64,000 bases of DNA from an uncultured Selenomonadales bacterium (lineage in GTDB: Bacteria > Bacillota > Negativicutes > Selenomonadales > Selenomonadaceae). The stretch's first letter is position 1; every line of letters starts with the position of its first letter. The notes beneath the pieces are model-generated. The model did no database searches and was not told the origin of the DNA. It saw nothing but the letters and a program-made list of their open reading frames with translations. The translations under genes and the position numbers were made by a program. Of the stretch, positions 63,018 to 64,000 are shown in pieces. The stretch is taken from assembly GCA_946408355.1 (NCBI GenBank), contig CAMJRX010000006.1:1-64000 (forward strand). The letters run 5' to 3'.

Positions 63018-64000
63018 GCAATAAACTTCGCAAGGAAAAACAGACGGCAAAAAAAATTATCGCGCTGATTGTTGTATTTATCAGCGTGTTTTGTTGTGTA
63101 TTCTTCGCGGCGCGTGGCAAATTCAATACGCGAGCAACCGACGGCGTCGCAATGGCAATTATGGCACCTTTTCAACGCGCATTTTCTTGGGCAGGCAGTC
63201 AATTAATTTTCGTAAGAGATACTGTTAGGGAAATTTCTCATCTGCACGAACAGAATAAACAGTTGCGCGAGGAAGTTGAAATTTTACGTGCGCAGAATTT
63301 AACGGCGTCGGAATATGCTTCGGAAAATCAGCGGCTTAGAAATTTGCTGGGCTATAAACAAACGGCAGTTCAATTCGATTTAGTTGCGGCAAGTGTTATC
63401 GGTCGTGAATCGGCGTCGTGGTCTAGTGTAATTGTAATTAATCGCGGAACTCTTGACGGTGTGGCAAATAATATGGCGGTCGTTACGGAAATGGGTTTAG
63501 TCGGGCATGTCAAAGAGGCGGGCGTAAGTTCGTCGAAAGTTCAGCTGTTGATTGACCCGCGCTCTTCTGTTGGCACATTGATTCAGCGTCCGGAGTCGCG
63601 AGTTGCAGGTATCGTTGAAGGCGACGTTAAAAATCCGAGTTATCCGCGCATGGTTAATATCCCGAAAGATTCGGACGTTAAAGTTGATGATATGGTCGTC
63701 ACGTCGGGTTTTGGCGGCGTTTATCCAAAGGGGCTTGTCGTCGGCAAAATTATCGAAATGCACAACGAGGAAGGCGGGCTTTTGATGTACGGCGTGATTG
63801 ATACTTCAGTTGACTTTCAAAAGTTAGAGGACGTAGCAGTTATCGTTGCGTCACGTGAGGCTCCGCCCGAACCGATTCAACCGCCTGTGCAAACGCCAGG
63901 CACTGAAACGGATCCTTACGAGACGGCTGAAAAACTTCAACAGGCGCAACAGCAAATTCAAGACGCTCAACAGCAGATTCAAGACGCCCAGCAACAACAA
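63014..64000 (+). CDS. mreC: Rod-shape protein MreC (partial, runs off the window)
   Basis: The frame opens at 63014 (ATGA overlap with mreB) and is open to the end of the window, 329 codons so far. One membrane helix (about 15-33) leads to a coiled coil (about 70-105) and the beta-domain pair ([36 protein letters not shown]). MreC links MreB to the periplasmic wall enzymes. The C-terminal end has an unusual Gln-rich repeat of about QQIQDAQ after residue 300. Confidence 0.93.
   Translation, partial: MSNKLRKEKQTAKKIIALIVVFISVFCCVFFAARGKFNTRATDGVAMAIMAPFQRAFSWAGSQLIFVRDTVREISHLHEQNKQLREEVEILRAQNLTASEYASENQRLRNLLGYKQTAVQFDLVAASVIGRESASWSSVIVINRGTLDGVANNMAVVTEMGLVGHVKEAGVSSSKVQLLIDPRSSVGTLIQRPESRVAGIVEGDVKNPSYPRMVNIPKDSDVKVDDMVVTSGFGGVYPKGLVVGKIIEMHNEEGGLLMYGVIDTSVDFQKLEDVAVIVASREAPPEPIQPPVQTPGTETDPYETAEKLQQAQQQIQDAQQQIQDAQQQQ

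Noticed and set aside
1-64000. Frequent AAAATTTTT-type runs as a repeat family
   Set aside because: They mostly come from Lys, Asn, Ile and Phe codons on either strand (AAA, AAT, ATT, TTT) and have no constant flanks, so codon use explains them.

Overview
The window most resembles a chromosome segment of an anaerobic, diderm Firmicute (class Negativicutes, Selenomonas-like); this is inferred from gene content, not from a 16S gene. Firmicute traits are a PrpC/PrkC(PASTA)/RsgA cluster, a Bacillus-type Fnr with a C-terminal cysteine cluster, strong GGAGG ribosome sites and many TTG/GTG starts. Diderm traits are an RND efflux pump with periplasmic adaptor and a secretin-based Tad pilus. Rubrerythrin, NarK and molybdenum-cofactor genes fit anaerobic or microaerobic life. 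No rRNA, tRNA or CRISPR array was seen. No stretch over about 300 bases lacks a gene; the longest gaps (36782-36984, 49444-49658) hold terminators and promoters.

Layout. 1-700: decayed IS30-family element. 742-11822 (minus): Tad pilus operon from one strong promoter, in the order cpaB/rcpC, secretin, two ParA/MinD-like ATPases, tadB, flp, tadE, tadA, tadC, ending in a membrane diguanylate cyclase. 11846-15745: moaC, narK, fnr and mobAB, an anaerobic nitrate/molybdenum block whose divergent narK/fnr promoters share one Fnr-like box. 15898-29346: mnmE, then mutL and mutS, which are usually adjacent but here are separated by about 7.7 kb of accessory genes (Fic remnant, YgiT/DUF4258 pair, EcoRI-type methylase plus a dead copy, lipoprotein, MFS and MATE exporters, a DUF2156-STAS protein, a solute-binding protein with reversed lobe order). 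29421-33305 (plus): a cassette of small, poorly known membrane, secreted and lipid-anchored proteins with an HTH protein and a VWA protein; two transcription units there start behind the same dyad (GTCGC-N7-GCGAC).

33308-44841: rRNA methylase, HMA protein plus Zn/Cd P-type ATPase, rubrerythrin, alanine symporter, PgeF, alanine dehydrogenase, Hpt protein, Tat-exported amidase, uracil-DNA glycosylase and a folate operon (folP, folB, an HPPK-DHFR fusion). 44956-49443: RND adaptor and pump. 49659-53184: PP2C phosphatase, PASTA kinase, RsgA. 53255-61831: exonuclease, PheA, an ABC ATPase, LysR regulator, Tmk, SIMPL protein, LysE exporter, glycosyltransferase, HAD phosphatase, GalE. 61977-64000: mreB and the start of mreC, cut by the window end.

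Two window-wide signals stand out. The octamer CCGCGCAG/CTGCGCGG occurs 31 times by my count in both orientations, where about one is expected, recalling DNA-uptake or HIP1-like words. Several genes (tadC, cpaE, moaC, the methylase) are followed or preceded by short, same-strand remnants of a second copy, which points to repeated tandem duplication and deletion. Start codons were often moved downstream to fit ribosome sites; all positions were read by eye.
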